Assembly (NCBI GenBank): GCA_944472135.2
Contig: CALYDD020000289.1
Location: 124,001 to 188,000, forward strand
Reading direction: 5' to 3'
From: Trichobilharzia regenti
Lineage: Eukaryota; Platyhelminthes; Trematoda; Strigeidida; Schistosomatidae
DNA length: 64,000 bases
The notes below the pieces were generated by a model. It did no database searches. It had not been told where the DNA came from and saw only the letters and a list, made by a program, of their open reading frames with translations. Position numbers and translations under genes: made by a program. Of this stretch, positions 11,125 through 23,507 are shown piece after piece; the first letter of the stretch is position 1; the number at the start of each line of letters is the position of its first letter.

Positions 11125-13797
11125 ATCCTTCCACATTAGATAATATTCTTTATTCATCTGTGCACAGAACACTAATTACAATAGTAGTAGTAGTAGTAAT
11201 AGTATTAATATATCATTAACAATATAGTAGTAATGCTTATCTTAAAATGTGAATACAACAATAACAGAATAACAGATCCCAATTCAATTGAAAAGAAGAA
11301 GAGGAAGAAACGAGAGTAGAAGAGGAAGAACAAGGGAAAAGAACAACAGGGAAAAAGAGAACACCTATTTATCTCTGTGTTATTACACATAAAATTTCTT
11401 TCTTTTTTCCAAACTAATTCAATCTCGAACACCACCAACAACAACAACATAAACAAAACAAAAAACAACAAGTGAACAGGACTTTACCCATTTACGAATA
11501 TTTCAACAATAGCAATGCAATATGACTACACCTCATCATAATAGCAATAAGAAGAGAGAAAAAACAAGAGTGAACAGTCAAATATTATGTAAGCATGTAA
11601 GTGCAATAACTTTTGTGTGTGTGCGTTGTGTATGTATGCATGTGTTGTCTGTGCATTATTATTAATGGACTATCATCCATCAGAAAAGTGCATTGTTGTA
11701 TACAGAATGGAGCTAAGCCACCCGACCCCAGCCCGCCATCCCCTTCTTCCTCTTCGTCATATCTCAACACACCCAGTCACAACACACCAAATAAAACATA
11801 TAGAAACTATAGCCGTAAATTCAATCTAAACATTTGTCTATAAGCGAGTGAATGTGTGTGTGTGTGTTTGTGTTGGTGGAATTGACAACAAAGTTCCTTT
11901 ATTTAATTTCTTTTTTGCATAGTTGACTCTATAGTTCACATTCATCTAACGTAACACCCGTATGAAAATGAAATCGTAGAAGCAACTTCATCAGTTCAAT
12001 TTAGTGTCAACAGTTTGGCAGGAATACTACTAGACGGAGGGAGAGAGTAATTAGAAATAAGTAGACAAAAATATGTTCTCATGACGTAGAATGAGAAAGG
12101 AATAATCTCTGTGGTTGAAATAGTAAATATAGTGCACAGCATACTAATTCAGTGGAGTTACCAGCACTAAAACGTTTATTGTCCTCATACAAATAAATAA
12201 ATAAATAAAAGTGTTACTAAAATACACATCTGCGCGCATACAAACTATTTACGCCTTCAGTGTAGATCCGGTGTAGATCACTGAAATATGCATATATTCA
12301 CACAAGTAAGCAGCAGCAGCAGCAAGTCTGTATTGTATTCACAATATAAACGATAGACAGAGAGGGATTATCGTGATGCGAAATATCTGAAAAATACTGT
12401 TTTTGACTTGCGTTTTATTATTATTTCTCCAGATATGATGATATGTGAATTCATCAGGGGTCATTGAATACAGCGAAGAATTATACACTACACTTCAAAG
12501 GATCTTTCCATAGACAAAACGAATCAGTTTCTTTTCACATATATATCCTATCTGATTGGGAAAGATATACATGCGCGAGCCACACTCATACACAGAGATG
12601 CGTAATACTGTCAATGGGAACAGCATCAAAAATACGATGATTAACCTTTGACTGATATGAATATGATTGAATTTGTGGGTGTGTGGGGGGGAGAGAGATA
12701 CAGAGGAGGAACAGAATGGACTAGACTAAGAGAAAACGGAACGCACACAGGCATACACACACTCACAAATACAGAGAGAGAGAGACGAACAAGCATGAAC
12801 AAGGCGGCGGGCAGAGACAATGAGGGCAACAAAGAGACAGACTATAAGAAGAAGAAAAATAGAAGACGAATTTAAAATAAATAGTAAAAAAAGATCACCA
12901 CTGCCAACGTCCTCATTTTGAGGGTGGGCATACAACAAATCACAAGGAGATGAACAACACTCAGCTCACATTCTTCGTTTAATCACTTAGCTTAAATTCA
13001 GAGAGAAAGAGAGAGAGAAGACAATTCAGCAACATCAACAGCGAAAGCAATACACTAAAATGACAAGTTAAGGCTTAGAGAAAGAAGAAGGAAAACGCCT
13101 ATAGACACAATAAGGTAAGGCACAAAAGTCAGAGAAAAAGAAGAAGAAGAAAGGGGGGTAGTGTAATATTGCTTTTTCTTATTGATTAAGCACAATGGAA
13201 CGTACTATGTTCTCAGAGGAATGCAATTCAGACAACAACAAAAAATACAGTAGGAATGTAATGCGACCAAAATGATACACGGCCTTTGAAATCAGAGACA
13301 AAAATCTAAGGATACAGAGAAAAGACGACAGAAAGGGTGAAAAAAGTCGAATGAAAGCCATCAGTGGCTTTAACGTTGACTAAGAGAAAACAATGTCTTC
13401 TGAAATAACAATCGAATAACTTGCCTTACAGACTGATTGAACTAAGAGTATAACTGTGAATTTATAAATGAAGAAGAATGATAAATCGAAAGGAAACTGT
13501 AATAATAAATAAATAAAGAGATGAGCAACCAGAAACGAGAAATCATTAAACCACTACAACCGAATAATGGCAGATAGTTAGTTCACAGGAAAGACAAAAG
13601 GTATTGCGAATTTTCGCCAGAGGGGGGAGTAAACAAACAAACAGCAACTTACATTATGCAGAACCAAATTTCCTCACAAAAATAGATGTAGGTGGAGGAC
13701 GGGAAGGCCGGGGGAGGGGGGTAGGTTAATTAAGTACAAAGGGTAAAGGGTGAGTAGATTAAACACTTTGGCAACAGGCAAATTCACTTTCTTATAA
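11125..13797 (-). other. STK38: Probable 3' UTR of the NDR kinase gene
   Basis: About 2.6 kb directly downstream (minus strand) of the kinase stop codon contains none of the SINE, LINE or PLE copies that crowd the flanks and introns. It is pyrimidine-rich on the transcript strand and rich in simple repeats: a GT tract at 11851-11867, AAAT repeats at 12188-12208 and GA tracts near 12773-12785 and 12999-13018. A transposon-free block ending at a poly(A) signal is what one expects of an exonic UTR. No transcript evidence is available, so the extent is inferred. Confidence 0.55.
11149..11154 (-). terminator. STK38: Candidate poly(A) signal of the kinase gene
   Basis: TTTATT on the plus strand is AATAAA on the transcript strand, at the distal edge of the repeat-free block. 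Cleavage would fall near 11125-11140. Other AATAAA-like hexamers exist nearer the stop codon (for example around 12177), so shorter UTR forms are possible. Confidence 0.4.
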
Positions 13798-14018
13798 TTA
13801 GGAACTAGATCCAGTTGGAGGATGTTTTTTCGATTTCGTTGTATCAGACAGCATACTTCTTGATGACAGAGCAGCCTGATGACGTTGGAACTGTTGTTGC
13901 TGATATAATTGACGATCTAATATCCGATCATTGTTTGTCCAGCCATCAAATGCTTTATATGTATAATTAATAAAGGCTAGATTTTTCTGATAACTTTTCA
14001 TTGGATCGGTAACATTGG
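13798..14018 (-). CDS. STK38: NDR kinase, last coding exon (hydrophobic motif and C-terminal tail)
   Basis: Terminal exon. The acceptor is AACTAG at 14024-14019; the first two bases complete a Pro codon begun in the previous exon. It encodes a NVTDPMKSYQ linker, the AGC-kinase hydrophobic motif AFINYTYKAF, and a 49-residue tail ending TAA at 13800-13798. In human NDR1 the corresponding FINYTYKRF contains Thr444, the site phosphorylated by MST/Hippo-type kinases; the equivalent Thr is present here. The human protein has only about 20 residues after that motif, so this tail is longer, and it is glutamine-rich (QLYQQQQFQRHQ) and ends with Lys/Ser/Pro-rich sequence. The tail is the least conserved part and may be lineage-specific. 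Family assignment is firm; the choice between NDR1 and NDR2 is not meaningful for a flatworm. Confidence 0.9.
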
Positions 14019-14384
14019 CTAGTTTCAGAGAGAAAAAAGAGCATAAAGAGGCAAATAAGCGTTTTAATGAAATGGTGTAGATAAGAGTTAGTCATAGATA
14101 AACACGTTAACTAAGCGTACATGTTTACACATATCTACACATTTATTAGATAATGTACGGTGTGAACTGGAAATTATATCTTAATACAGATCGAAAGACT
14201 GTTGCATGATAATAATAATAATAACATTAACAATAACTGATTTTTATCTACCAACAGACAGAAACTTCAGACAGTATTATTAAAAGGTAGGAGGCAATCG
14301 ACAGGAAGTCTTGAACTAAAGTTTAGTGCTTGCTGGCACCCAGCAAGGTTATTCTACAACCAGGTAGGGACTGGATGGATCCGT

Positions 14385-15075
14385 CTAAAGATTTGGATAT
14401 GCATCACCCAGTGTTAACTCCATTATGGATAAGATTTTATTTTGATAAAGCACACAATGTTGTACAGTAATATTAACTGATGACCACGTTTCGAGCACAA
14501 ATTAATGCCGCTCATAATCATACCAAGTTACTCACACAACTATTTTCCTTCATCGATATACATGTGTGGAATCGATTAGATATTGGAATAAAATTCAATA
14601 TGAGATAATGTACATTCAGAAATAATAATATTAGTGTTATTAATCAATAACACTCGTATTATTGCCACCAGTCAAATCAGGGCAGGATAATAAATAATCG
14701 TAAAATTCTATTTCAATTCAAACACATCAAAACATTCTAACAAATAACTTATTATGACTATAAAAACACTCATCTTATTTCCCATCTATCTGTAATTGAT
14801 CAACAACACTCGTACTATTATTTCTGAATGTAATAATAATAATAATCACTTTATCTCATACTGAATTTTATTCCAATATCTAATCGATTCTACACACGTA
14901 TATCGATGAAGGAAAATAGTTGTGTGAGTAACTTGATATGATTATGAGCGGCAATAATTTGTGCTGGAAACGTTGGTATCAGTTAATATAACTGTACAAC
15001 ACTGTGTGATTTATAAAAATAAAATCTTATCCATAATGGAGTTATACTCTAGCACAGTTCCCAAGTTTTATACTT
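14385..15075. repeat. Large inverted repeat built from two repeat-F arms
   Basis: The left arm (about 14400-14640) and right arm (about 14830-15060) are reverse complements over roughly 230-250 bases with scattered differences, separated by about 180 bases. Single arms of the same family end repeat F at 35430-35610 and 50220-50405, and one lies alone at 53795-53945. Each arm holds TGATATGATTATGAGCGGCA-type sequence followed by a GAAACGT-like box. It lies in the last intron of the kinase gene, 370 bases from the final exon. Confidence 0.85.
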
Positions 15076-15184
15076 ATATCACCCAATGTTGTAGTACATT
15101 TAATTGAATGCAATAGAACATGTCTGTCATCCTAATATATGGATATCTATATTAAATAATTTTCTTTTGCAATAAAACCATACC

Positions 15185-15355
15185 CAAACCTGGCAGTATG
15201 TCGGTAGTTCAGCGGTAGACTACCCGTCAACTACACCACACACACACACACACGCAGTCCGGGGTTCTATCCCCGACCGATGCACTGCTAACTCTCACTT
15301 TATTAAGGCTCAAGTTCTAAGCTGTACATACCACTCGGGATGCAAAGGAATATAA
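15185..15355 (+). repeat. SINE-B copy with CA expansion
   Basis: A box TCGGTAGTTCAGCGGTAGAC at 15200-15219 and B box GGGGTTCTATCCCC (15260-15273) flank a CA repeat (15236-15253) that interrupts the anticodon-arm region. The body is shortened and ends TGTACATACCACT. Confidence 0.75.
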
Positions 15356-15414
15356 GAAAAACAAGCGTGTGTCCATGAAGTATTTGACAATTGCTTTGAG
15401 CCATGTGTAGAGGC

Positions 15415-15520
15415 GTAAAAGCTGCTTGGTAGAGGTCTTCTTGATGATAAGAACCAATGGTCAGAGGCTATTGATGATATGGCTCAGTCATTCTCGATTG
15501 CACATTCACTACTTGGGATC
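15415..15520 (+). repeat. LINE-E 3' fragment
   Basis: AACCAATGGTCAGAGGCTAT and GATGATATGGCTCAG (15451-15490) match the LINE-E segment preceding its tail. Confidence 0.6.
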
Positions 15521-15684
15521 TCCAATAACCACTAAAACATCATGCCTTTTCGTGGTAATATCCCCCCCCCAAGTGTCTGCTCATTATAGATCTTTTGAAA
15601 CTGTCAGTTAGTCAATAAAGCCGTAAGTATCGATTTCAGCACATTCGATGTGAAGAGTAGTTATTACGTAACTGTAATGGGCAT

Positions 15685-15935
15685 AGCGTTTTTTTCCCCC
15701 AATTGAGTTCCGAGTGGAACATAGGGCTTTAGGAGGCTTGAGTTCCTGAACTTTCAATAGCCATGATCTCGTATGTACAAGGTGGGGGAGGGTAGCTAGT
15801 CTCAAATCAAACCTTCCCTCTTTGCCAGGCCTACTATTGATTAGTAAACTGAGTAAGGTTTAAGAGTGAGTCAGTCGGAAATCGAACTCAAGACTACTTG
15901 CGTTGTCGGCGGCATTCTATTATTATAATGAAAAA
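15685..15935 (-). repeat. SINE-B copy
   Basis: Minus-strand SINE-B: tail GTTCCGAGTGGAACATAGGG at 15707-15726, body with GCTAGTCTCA, and an eroded tRNA-like head ending near 15920. Confidence 0.75.
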
Positions 15936-16739
15936 CGTTTACAAAAATTTCCGTTTCATTGTGTAAGTACCCCTTTGACAGAATCAGCTAACCGAAGTCT
16001 GTTTCGTTATTAACGATTACACATAAACCATAAAATAGTTTCAAAACAACGAAAAGAGTGAATGTTTCTACTGGAAACATGTATCAAATTGCCTTCAATA
16101 AATACCATCGTTTAGCATTAGTCAATTTAAACAAGTAGGCTGGCTCCATCTTCGAAAGAATTCTACAGTTCACTGAGAAGTTAAAACTAACTATACACGT
16201 CTGATATTTATTTTTTGCTATAAAAGACTAACTTGATGTTTCTTTAAGAAATAAACTGCCACCTTATTGAAAAAAGGAATATTTAGTGAGGAAGGGAAAA
16301 AACAAAGAAGAAAAAAGTTAGTTGAGGTCAGGGAACATGATAAAAGAAGAGGGGACAGGCGCGCACACACACACAAATAGACACACAAACAGACGCAAAA
16401 GGATATTTTATGTATGGCCTCCTTAAGAAATAAAACAAGAAGGAAAGAAACTGATGATAAATTAGTCAAAAAGTAACTTTCAAATTGGCGAAAAAGGATG
16501 TCTAAAGAAGACAGTTTGATAGAAAAACAACTAACAAGATGGAATTATAAAAAGAACAAGATAACAGAACATTCACGGGGTAAATATAGATATAGTGATA
16601 AAAGGAAAAGTCCCAATAATGGGAGAAGTTGAAGAAGAATATGATGACCATCGGCATCTATAGAAAGATTAAAATGTGAACTCTCATAAGGTTTTATCTG
16701 GGGAAAAAAGTAAGCTGATTAGCTTAAAATTCCCTCCAC
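15936..16739. other. Intron sequence without recognisable repeat
   Basis: Purine-rich on the plus strand between about 16250 and 16700, so polypyrimidine-rich in the transcript. A CA tract at 16361-16386. No coding potential was recognised. Confidence 0.5.
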
Positions 16740-17000
16740 AACCTTTTTTCCCCATAGCTTTGCATTTCAAGTGAAACATAAAGCTTCGAGTTTGAGCTTT
16801 GAAGTTTTCGATAGCATTGGTGCTGTTTTTAACGGGTTGAGGTTGCTTAGCCTCAGACCCAATATTCCGTTTTCTCTAGGTTTAATACCTGCTAAGCGAA
16901 TTTCAGTGGTGAGTTGACCAGGTATCTTAATAAGACAACTCGCGTGGTTGGCCAGTATTCCTACCAATGAACCACAGATGCAACTTAGATAAAAAAAAAA
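16740..17000 (-). repeat. SINE-B copy, diverged
   Basis: Minus-strand SINE-B recognised from the AGTGAAACATAAAGCTTCGAG tail (about 16770-16790), GTTGCTTAGCCTCA in the body and a tRNA-like head with eroded B box near 16905-16920 and A box near 16960-16985. Confidence 0.65.
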
Positions 17001-17139
17001 TTTTATGTCATTTCCAGATAGCATTACGGTTATGGATACACTACCATAATCAGTAATACAGTAGAGTATACATGACCAAATAGTGATATACTATTCTCAG
17101 ATAGCTTATCACTGGAATAATTCCTCATATCTTTACTAG

Positions 17140-17995
17140 TAATGTAACGGTAGAATACAAGAGATTTGGTAACGGAATGCTTATTTGGGATTCGGTATCT
17201 CTACACAGTACGGATACAGAGGGCCAGTTTCGCATATGCGAGTTTACGCCGTCTCTGGCGTAGACGTGATATCCGGCTATCGACCAGAGGGCGTGTGAAC
17301 TGCTCAGAAGTCCGCTATATCCTCCTTTATAGCTGTGAGACATGGCCATTGAGAGTGGAAGGCATGAGAAGACTAGCTGCCTTCGATCATAGGTGGCTGC
17401 GTTCTATCTCCCGTGTAAAGGGATATAATATGGTGAGCAATATTTGGGTTAAGTATAGGTCGAGTGCTAGGCAAGAAGCGGAAATCAATCAACGAGGCTG
17501 TGAAGTTAAATCGATTAAGAAGGTTAGGACATGTGTTACTCATGCACGCCTAGCCATCGCCTTCCTTGGCAACAGGTAATATTATTTGATATTGGATGGA
17601 TCAGGCTGGAAAAGAGCTGGCTGCGGTCAAACGAAAACATGGCTTCATCAGTCAATGAAATCCACAACAGGAAGATGTAGACTTCCTGGTTTGGGTCCTC
17701 GAGACGGTAAAAATCCAATGGCTGGAAACAATTGGTGATATGGCTCAAAGTCATTCTCAATGGCCAGCGCAGATGCATTCACTCCTTGTAACATATGATT
17801 TCCAATGAAACTGTTTTGTTCTTCGTTATTACTACTCCTTTGTCTCACACCTCTGTTTACTGTCTCTATTATGCACTTCTACTTTCTTCTCTTGCTTTGT
17901 GTTCTACATGGAGTGTGGCAACTCGAACTGTCGCACATCGGTGTAAAGTTCTATGTGGAAAACAGACAGACAGATAGAGAAATTATGTACGCCGT
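17140..17995 (+). pseudogene. LINE-E 3' half, left arm of an exon-flanking inverted pair
   Basis: Reverse-transcriptase C-terminal region of a non-LTR element: 'RIQRASFAYASLRRLWRRRD' (17212-17271), 'VRYILLYSCETWPLRVEGM' (17310-17366), 'FDHRWLRSISRV' (17385-17420). A diverged 3' part carries TGGCTTCATCAGTCAATGAA and GGTGATATGGCTC, then an untranslated tail ending near AACAGACAGACAGA. Stops and frame shifts break the frame after 17579. The same sub-variant, including an insertion reading GGTAATATTATTTGATATTG (17575-17594), is present in opposite orientation at 19190-20060. The two face each other across the kinase exon 18298-18600. Confidence 0.85.
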
Positions 17996-18124
17996 ATCTT
18001 CAAATCACCATTTCCACAAATCTTCCGTGTGTGTGCTACTTCTGTCCCCTTCGTATTGTGTTTCTTTGACTTCTTTTTGCGTCTCTCATGTTTTAACACA
18101 ATGCTGAATCATTTGCTCTATTTC

Positions 18125-19185
<1,061 letters not shown>

Positions 19186-19189
19186 CTGA

Positions 19190-20060
19190 CTAACTGACTA
19201 AGTGGTTTCAACATAGTACTTTGCATCGATGTGTAGCACTTCTAGTCACCACACTAGTTCCATGCAGAACACAAAGCACGAGAAGAAAGTAGAAGAAATG
19301 CAAAATAGAGACAGTAGACAGGGATATGAGACAAAAGGAACAGTAATAACGAAGAACAATATGGTTTCACTGGATATTATAAGTCACAAGGAGTGGATGC
19401 ATCTGCGCTGGCCATTGAGAACGATTCTGAGCCATATCACCAATTGTTTCCAGCCATTGGTTTTTACCGTGCCGAGGACCCAAACCAGGAAGTCTACATC
19501 TTCCTGTTGTGGATTTCATTGACTGATGAAGCCATGTTTTCGTTTGACCGCAGCCAGCTCTTTTCCAGCCTGATCCATCCAATATCAAATAATATTGCCT
19601 GTTGCCCAGGAAGGCGATGGCTAGGCGTGCATGAGTAACACATGTCCTAACCATCTCAGTCGATTTAACTTCATAGCATTGTATATTGATTTCCACTCCT
19701 TACCTAGCACTCGACCAAAGCTTAACCTCAATAATGTTCACCTTATTATACCATCTCATATGGCAGACGGAGCACAGGCACCTATGATCGAAGGCAGCTA
19801 GTCTTCTCATGCCTTCCACTCTCAATGGCCAGGTCTCACAGCTATAAAGGGGATATAGCGGACTTCTGAGCAGTTCACACACCCTTTGGTCGATAGCCGC
19901 ATATCACGTCTACTCCAGAGACGGCGTAAACTCGCATATGCGAAACTAGCCCTCTGTATTCGTGCTGAGATTTGGTCAGAGACCAACCCGCTGGCGTTGG
20001 CTGATGCAACTTCCCAAATAAGTGAAGTGGTCAATGTGCTCTACCACTTCACTCTCTAAC
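19190..20060 (-). pseudogene. LINE-E 3' half, right arm of an exon-flanking inverted pair
   Basis: Minus-strand counterpart of 17140-17995. It contains 'RIQRASFAYASLRRLWSRRD' and 'YSCETWPLRVEGMRRLAAFD' in the same order, and the same idiosyncratic insertion and shortened CACAACAGGAAGATGTAGAC block. It also keeps about 100 bases more 5' sequence ('VEHIDHFTYLGSC'-type reading near 20040-20000). Tail end TGACTAACTGACTAAGTGGT at 19184-19203. Non-functional. Confidence 0.85.
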
Positions 20061-20084
20061 TCTAAGCTACGAATCAATGTAGTC

Positions 20085-20400
20085 CAGTGCAGTCCTGTAG
20101 CATCATCTTACATTTGTCGGGAGCGAATCATATGCCAAACATTCGCAGATCGCAGCTCAAGGTGTTCATAAGATGATGAATTTTGTCAGAGTCTTATGAA
20201 GGGTATCGTTAAAACCATCAACAGTTCTACATTAGATCACCGTGCACAAACTCGCCATCTATCGAGTATCAAATAAATTACCAAAGACCTCTTAAATAAC
20301 GAATAATTGAATCAGCAGAGGCCATCGTGATTCGTTCAAACAACCGGAGCTCTGTGTGCAACAATAATAGGGTCTAATCACTATTGCTAGTCTGGCGTTT
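20085..20400 (+). pseudogene. Possible Penelope-like GIY-YIG remnant
   Basis: A weak match: 'SSYICRERI' near 20100, 'LDHRAQTRHLSS' near 20235 and a C-terminal 'EAIVIRSN...SSVC' (20322-20360) resemble the HLLDT and EAI.I..LKPELCVQ parts of the PLE copies at 22330 and 23187, in shifting frames. Not certain. Confidence 0.4.
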
Positions 20401-20499
20401 TGTGTTACTTCCCTTAATTTATTTGATATTCAGTTAATTGTTATACTACCTCTTACGGATACTTTTGGAATGTTGTAATCTATCGATACTACTAATTTA

Positions 20500-20715
20500 A
20501 TTTTTTTTCCTTCACGTTCCCAGTGGAACATAGGGCTTCAAGCCATTGGTTTGAAGTTTCTGTAGCAGTGTACATTTTTACAGGATGGGGTTGCTAGCCT
20601 CATATCCAACCTTTCCCCTTTACCAGCATTATTTCTGGCCCAGTGAGGCAAAGGAGTGCGTCGGCTGGGGATCGAACCCCGGACCATGTGCATGGTCGAT
20701 ACTATTGATTCAAGA
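20500..20715 (-). repeat. SINE-B copy, well preserved
   Basis: Minus-strand: tail CACGTTCCCAGTGGAACATA at 20513-20532, body GGTTGCTAGCCTCA (20587-20600), B box in GGGGATCGAACCCC (20666-20679) and ATGTGCATGGTCG. The A-box end of the head is replaced by unrelated sequence after 20700. Confidence 0.85.
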
Positions 20716-21229
20716 TAATTCAAAACACCGCTGTTAATGACAGCATTCTTCTAATGATAACGGTCATATGAATGTAGTATTCTTTGTTTACTAATCAGTC
20801 TTTTAAAATCTATTGATCCTACTATATAGGTAAGATAGTATTTCTTTAAAAGTATTAGAAAGCTGTAACATACTAATCACACAGTCACAAGTGCAGCTGC
20901 TCCCGTTAGTATTTAAACACACTGATGGCAATCGCTAGTCGCAGAAATCAAACTCAATAGAGTAAATAACGCCATAACCCATAAAGCAGCAAATGCGTTG
21001 AGCAGAAAAACAAAGAGGAGAAAATCAGATGAGTGGGAAAAAGAGCGATAACAAAAATGACAGTTGCCGCGCTGAGCAGCTGCAAAGATAACAATCATAT
21101 ATCGAGTATGTAACAATTTCTAAGATCATTATTATTTGTTATTGTTGGGATTTGCATCAAAAACTTATCTTCTCTCTTTTTTGTTCATTGTATTCGCAAC
21201 ATCTTTCATTCTATTTTCGCCTAATTATT
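20716..21229. other. Intron sequence without recognisable repeat
   Basis: Nothing supported on either strand. Confidence 0.45.
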
Positions 21230-21480
21230 CTGTCTTACGTGTTTATTGAACATGAACCGGTGTTTTCTCAACGTGGCTTCGTTGCCGACAAATCGATTGA
21301 TCAGGTTGTGAAGGTACAGAGATTGAGATGGCCAAGACGAAGGGGGTTAAGCATACCGAGTCATCGCCTTACTCAATGAACAATGTTAACTGAGATGGGA
21401 TTAGGTTACAAAAGAGTTTAGGTTGGTAGTCGAACCAAAATTTGGTAGGTGTAGACTGTCTATTTGGGACCCTAGGGATG
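21230..21480 (+). repeat. LINE-E fragment
   Basis: AAATCGATTGATCAGGTTGTGAAGG and AGAGATTGAGATGGCCAAG (21290-21330), then ATGAACAATGTTAACTGA and GGTAGGTGTAGACTG, correspond to LINE-E positions 36900-37140. Confidence 0.7.
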
Positions 21481-21504
21481 CTAAGGACAAATTTTTTATC
21501 TGTT

Positions 21505-21695
21505 ATTTTATTTCATCATAGTTTGATTCCACACCGTATTTTTGGTACAAGTATGGAATATGCAGCATTTGATATCGGTAGCCCAAATATAGCAGGCCGA
21601 CCACTGATATCAGGTGTGCGTCAGTCGGGGATCGAACCCTGGACAATGTGCATGGTCAGCGAGCGTCCTAACCGCTGTGCCACCGACGAACTGAT
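21505..21695 (-). repeat. SINE-C copy
   Basis: Minus strand: tRNA-like head with A box TCGGTGGCACAGCGGTTAGG (21690-21671) and B box GGTTCGATCCCC (21634-21623), then a body distinct from SINE-B containing GGTCGGCCTGCTATATTTGG and TTGTACCAAAAATACGGTGT. It ends at the GATTCC...AAACTATGATGAAA side near 21510. The five SINE-C copies here all lie on the minus strand, which is the orientation of the kinase gene. Confidence 0.85.
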
Positions 21696-22329
21696 CGTGT
21701 TGGTAGTAAGGCTTAAAACTGTTTTCAATGGAACAGATACATTCACTTTATTTTTATTTTATTTAATTTCAAACTTCTATTAGGTCCTCATTTGTTTTGG
21801 AATGCATCTATTCTATCTCCCGTTCATCTCTGCACATGAGAATTCTTTTGTCTACATTTGTGTAAGAAATGGAGTGTTGCAAGCTTGAACTACTGAACTA
21901 TTGTGTATAATTTTCTACTTTGAAATACAGTCAGTTATATCCTTTTATAATTTAGTTGCATTTGATTCAATCTATCATATTAAGGTGTCTTATATTACTA
22001 GAATTTTATATATACTGAATAATCTGTGATCAAACTTTGGCGGCCTGCTTGAATCACTGGACTACCACCTGACACAATGCATCATATTTTCTCTAACTCT
22101 TAATGTCCTAATCATTCAATTATGTCCTTAAGTTGCGAATTGTACTCACACACATTTTTAGTTGGATTTCAAACTACCGAAGCGCATTTGGCAGCGGAGA
22201 CGAAAGAAAACTATCATAAGGGATTAGTCTATGTTTCACATGTTAAGACATTGCATCACGTGATATACTACAGACTACTACTCTACTTGTAGATCCTGGA
22301 TGCGAAGAAAATATTATGTAATAAATTGC
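21696..22329. other. Intron sequence without recognisable repeat
   Basis: T-rich sequence; part (21740-21960) resembles a LINE-E tail in base composition (GTGTTGCAAGCTTGAACTAC) but a firm match was not made. Confidence 0.4.
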
Positions 22330-22701
22330 ACTAAGCAAACATTAAGTTTGGCCACCTCCATGTGTATCTATCAGTACACCTTCTCCTCTTGTAGAGCAAA
22401 GTACACTGGCCTTAGCTAGAGAACCCCGCTTTCCACACAGATACGAAAACATATTCCAGGAGCATGGTTTCATAAGGGAGTAAGGAAGGGTGTGCAAAGT
22501 TCCATTCTAGAACGCTTGACCGACTTCTGTCATTCTAACAACCCTGAACATGACTTTAAGATCATATGTAGAACCCATGCTAACTTGCCGCGCTTTCTTT
22601 ATTATAAACTTCTAAACACAACAGAAGTCTTGGTCATTCATGAATTTAAGCTAGACTTTTGTGTACGAAAGAAGGACGTAAAATCCCTACTTCTGCCTTG
22701 A
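22330..22701 (+). pseudogene. Penelope-like GIY-YIG domain remnant
   Basis: Starts 'YQYTFSSCRAKYTGLS' (about 22368-22415), a decayed GIY-YIG core, then 'RKHIPGAWFHKG' and 'FKIICRTHANLPRFLYYKLL', 'TEVLVIHEFKLDFCVRKKD' to TGA at 22699-22701. Matches the C-terminus of the copy at 438-1217 (E..AI.I..PELCIQKK). At least one stop near 22419. Confidence 0.8.
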
Positions 22702-23165
22702 CCGTAGAGGGGAAGACATTTATTTATTTTATTTATATACTTAGTCTGTGTACCTTTCCCTCATTACAACGATTATCATCAATATTAATATTCTCACTTT
22801 GAATTATTTCCACCTGTCATTCTAAATCCAAAAATTCTTTTTTACGACATTGAATTCTATCTTATCAAATCCGCACGTCATGTTATATAACTTTTTTTTA
22901 TAATAGCCTACTAACCCTGTTATTTTATATCCCATTCCAAGTTCTATGCATCCTACAAATTATTCCATATAAGACATTAATTGTTTTGCCACTTGACATT
23001 TAACAATTGCACTTCATACTAATATTATTATTATATCATGTATTCACATCTTTGATTCAATTGCTTCACCGGATATAATTAATGTTTGAAAAAACCATAT
23101 ATATGTACGGTTGTACAGCTTGATAATAAATTCGTTGTTAAAAATAGTCGCTTCGTTGAATATTG
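22702..23165 (+). repeat. Penelope-like 3' tail with hammerhead-like end
   Basis: AT-rich tail after the GIY-YIG remnant. It ends at 23111-23160 with TTGTACAGCTTGATAATAAA and CGCTTCGTTGAA, a decayed version of 1596-1650. A second PLE coding remnant starts 20 bases later, so two PLE units are in tandem. Confidence 0.6.
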
Positions 23166-23186
23166 TGTTCTTAATTTATATATTTA

Positions 23187-23507
23187 ATGTGTAGTCATAT
23201 TTATGAATTGAAAAATGTAGAACCTGAAAAAAAAGGAATTACTGGAAATAATTTCCCGCTAAGGGCATATCTACGACTTTCTGAACATGTACCAAAAAGC
23301 TTACGTCTAAAGGGAACAAATGCTTTAAACAGTGCCATCACCAGGCATCTTCTCGACACGGCTCATGAGGTGGACGTCAAAAAGTCGTTCAAAATTATCA
23401 ATAAGCAAAATAGCTCAATTCTCCTTAAGTTTGCTGAGGCCATTTCCATCAAGCGCCTGAAACCTGATTTATGCGTCCAGAAAGAAACGGTTATCAGTCT
23501 TTCTTAG
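23187..23507 (+). pseudogene. Penelope-like GIY-YIG C-terminal part, second subfamily
   Basis: The open frame carries 'LSEHVPKSLRLKGTNALNSA', 'TRHLLDTAHEVDVKKSFKII' and 'FAEAISIKRLKPDLCVQKE', ending TAG at 23505-23507. This is the helix-rich C-terminal portion of the PLE GIY-YIG module, the same subfamily as the minus copy at 46457-46642 (SIRLEGTNAFNS). The N-terminal RT and CCHH/GIY core are missing. Followed by its own 3' tail. Confidence 0.8.

Noticed and set aside
12641..12938. Open frames on both strands in the 3' UTR region
   Set aside because: Translated GA/GT-rich simple sequence; no family and no splice logic.
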